A stretch of 45,759 nt of DNA, from NCBI GenBank assembly GCA_910584185.1, contig CAJTYC010000009.1, positions 1 to 45,759 on the forward strand, in the 5' to 3' direction. Shown piece by piece: positions 44,788 through 45,759 of this stretch. Every line of letters starts with the position of its first letter. Position 1 is the first letter of the stretch. The stretch comes from an uncultured Muribaculaceae bacterium. Lineage in GTDB: Bacteria; Bacteroidota; Bacteroidia; Bacteroidales; Muribaculaceae. Under the pieces are notes generated by a model. The model did not search any database. It was given only the letters and a program-made list of their open reading frames with translations, and was not told where the DNA came from. A program made the translations under genes and the position numbers.

Positions 44788-45759
44788 TTATTTGTTGACC
44801 ATAATGTCGAGAACAAGATGGTCAGTTTCGGTCATTGCTTCTCTGCCGATTGAGGTAAGATTGTGAACTGTGGTGTCAATATCATCGCAAATGATGCCTT
44901 CTTCCGATGTCACGCACCTGCCGTTCATGGCAAGTAGAGCAGACATTAGTGCGGTTGAGACTCCCGATGTTATCTTCATGGCGCACGATGGCTTTGCGCC
45001 ATCACATATCATGCCTGTAAGGTTTGCCACCATATTCTTTATTGCAGCGCACACCTCCTCGAAGCCGCCGCCCATGAGCAATACGAGACCCGATGACGCT
45101 CCGGTGGAGGCCACCACGCAGCCACACAATGCCGAGAGTCTGCCGAGACTCTGCTTAATATATATGCTTGTCAGCGAACTTAAAGCAAGTGCCCTGATGA
45201 GCTGTTCCTCACTGGCGTCGATGTCTTCTGCGTAACACATCACGGGCATGGTGGCAGTGATGCCTTGGTTGCCGCTGCCCGAGTTTGACATAACCGACAC
45301 TTTGGCGCCACCCATTCTCGCATCGCATGCCGCTGATGTCATCGACAGCATATGGCGTATCGGGGTATCGCCAAATATTCTGAGGCCTTGATTTCGTATC
45401 ACCTTGCCGAGGGAGTGTCCATAATCTTCATCATTATATAGAGCCATGCGGGCAGCCTCACGGTTCATCAGTCCGGCCTCAAGTATAAATGAAATCTTAT
45501 CCAAAGGAGCATTAACGGCAAAATCATACACCAATGCCTCGGTCAGTTCCGGATCGGAGTCACAACATGATGTATCGCTTTCCACATCCTTTCTCAATAG
45601 CACATCATCATCTTTCGATAGAAAAATGAAATTAGTATGAGCACCCGATATAATGGCCTTAGCCTTGTGAGCCCCGGCCTCAACTACCACTTCAATATAT
45701 AAATTGGAAGGGGCATCCTTCTTATGAGTGATTACAATACGTTGTTCTGCCACAAACTT
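44788..45759 (-). CDS. UPF0597 / L-cysteine desulfidase-like protein (5' end cut by window edge)
   Basis: About 323 residues of a protein whose family usually has about 430. The frame continues to the last base of the window, so the missing N-terminal about 110 residues, including the family's ALGCTEP motif, lie outside. Visible features are SNSGSGNQGITATMPVM, LSALCGCVVASTGASSG, the cysteines in MICDGAKPSCAMK and FNxx-like GGGFEEVCAAIKNM. Relatives (YhaM/CdsB/CyuA) are iron-sulfur L-cysteine desulfidases related to serine dehydratase alpha chains, and convert cysteine to pyruvate, ammonia and sulfide. That activity is inferred here. A GTG six bases from the edge is not the true start. Confidence 0.85.
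   Translation of the reverse strand, partial: KFVAEQRIVITHKKDAPSNLYIEVVVEAGAHKAKAIISGAHTNFIFLSKDDDVLLRKDVESDTSCCDSDPELTEALVYDFAVNAPLDKISFILEAGLMNREAARMALYNDEDYGHSLGKVIRNQGLRIFGDTPIRHMLSMTSAACDARMGGAKVSVMSNSGSGNQGITATMPVMCYAEDIDASEEQLIRALALSSLTSIYIKQSLGRLSALCGCVVASTGASSGLVLLMGGGFEEVCAAIKNMVANLTGMICDGAKPSCAMKITSGVSTALMSALLAMNGRCVTSEEGIICDDIDTTVHNLTSIGREAMTETDHLVLDIMVNK

Overview
This window is a contiguous piece of chromosome from a member of the Bacteroidota, order Bacteroidales. The evidence is the serine palmitoyltransferase of sphingolipid-making Bacteroidales, the rpmB-rpmG-DUF4295 gene string, the tpiA-SPOR-folE string, and promoters of the form TTTG-N20-TAnnTTTG. Start codons lack Shine-Dalgarno sequences. 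A gut-associated family such as Muribaculaceae is possible, but the sequence alone does not prove family or genus. There is no rRNA, phage, CRISPR array, integrase or transposase.

Layout. 1-3583 (minus strand) runs tsaD, a cinA-like gene, a GT11 glycosyltransferase, then (from its own promoter) rpmB, rpmG and a DUF4295 gene cut by the window edge. 3936-5836 (minus) is the tpiA-SPOR-folE operon. 5980-8863 (minus) is a hemerythrin/LuxR regulator overlapping a DNA2/NAM7-type helicase. 9194-11683 (plus) is a metal permease with a fused HMA domain, a Fur-family regulator and a DUF3108 protein. 11678-13410 (minus) has an omega-amidase-like nitrilase, a PlsC-type acyltransferase and a small hypothetical. 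13676-21776 (plus) has tamB, a patatin, a cytoplasmic GH13 enzyme and prs. 21893-26209 (minus) has uvrA, an NlpC/P60 hydrolase and an FKBP. 26581-28909 (plus) has a SIMPL protein, a C39-like/VKOR membrane protein, a 58-residue ORF and tRNA-Leu(UAG). 28955-36646 holds pepP, a 113-residue hypothetical, a pRiA4b ORF-3-like protein, spt, dnaK and a single-domain malic enzyme. 36852-42894 (plus) has a PARR-motif methyltransferase, a TPR protein and mutS2. 43007-45759 (minus) has an AMP-forming acyl-CoA ligase and a UPF0597 gene cut by the window edge.

Most genes are housekeeping: translation, tRNA t6A, folate, glycolysis, DNA repair, envelope biogenesis and sphingolipids. The less ordinary content is: three related inverted-repeat elements with a central small palindrome, each lying just upstream of a gene; the C39-like/VKOR gene with its small downstream ORF; the hemerythrin-LuxR fusion; a CinA-like protein without its N-terminal MoCF domain; and a fucosyltransferase-like gene inside a translation gene string. 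I see no complete, clearly new multi-gene system. The repeat family and the VKOR locus are the best candidates for follow-up.
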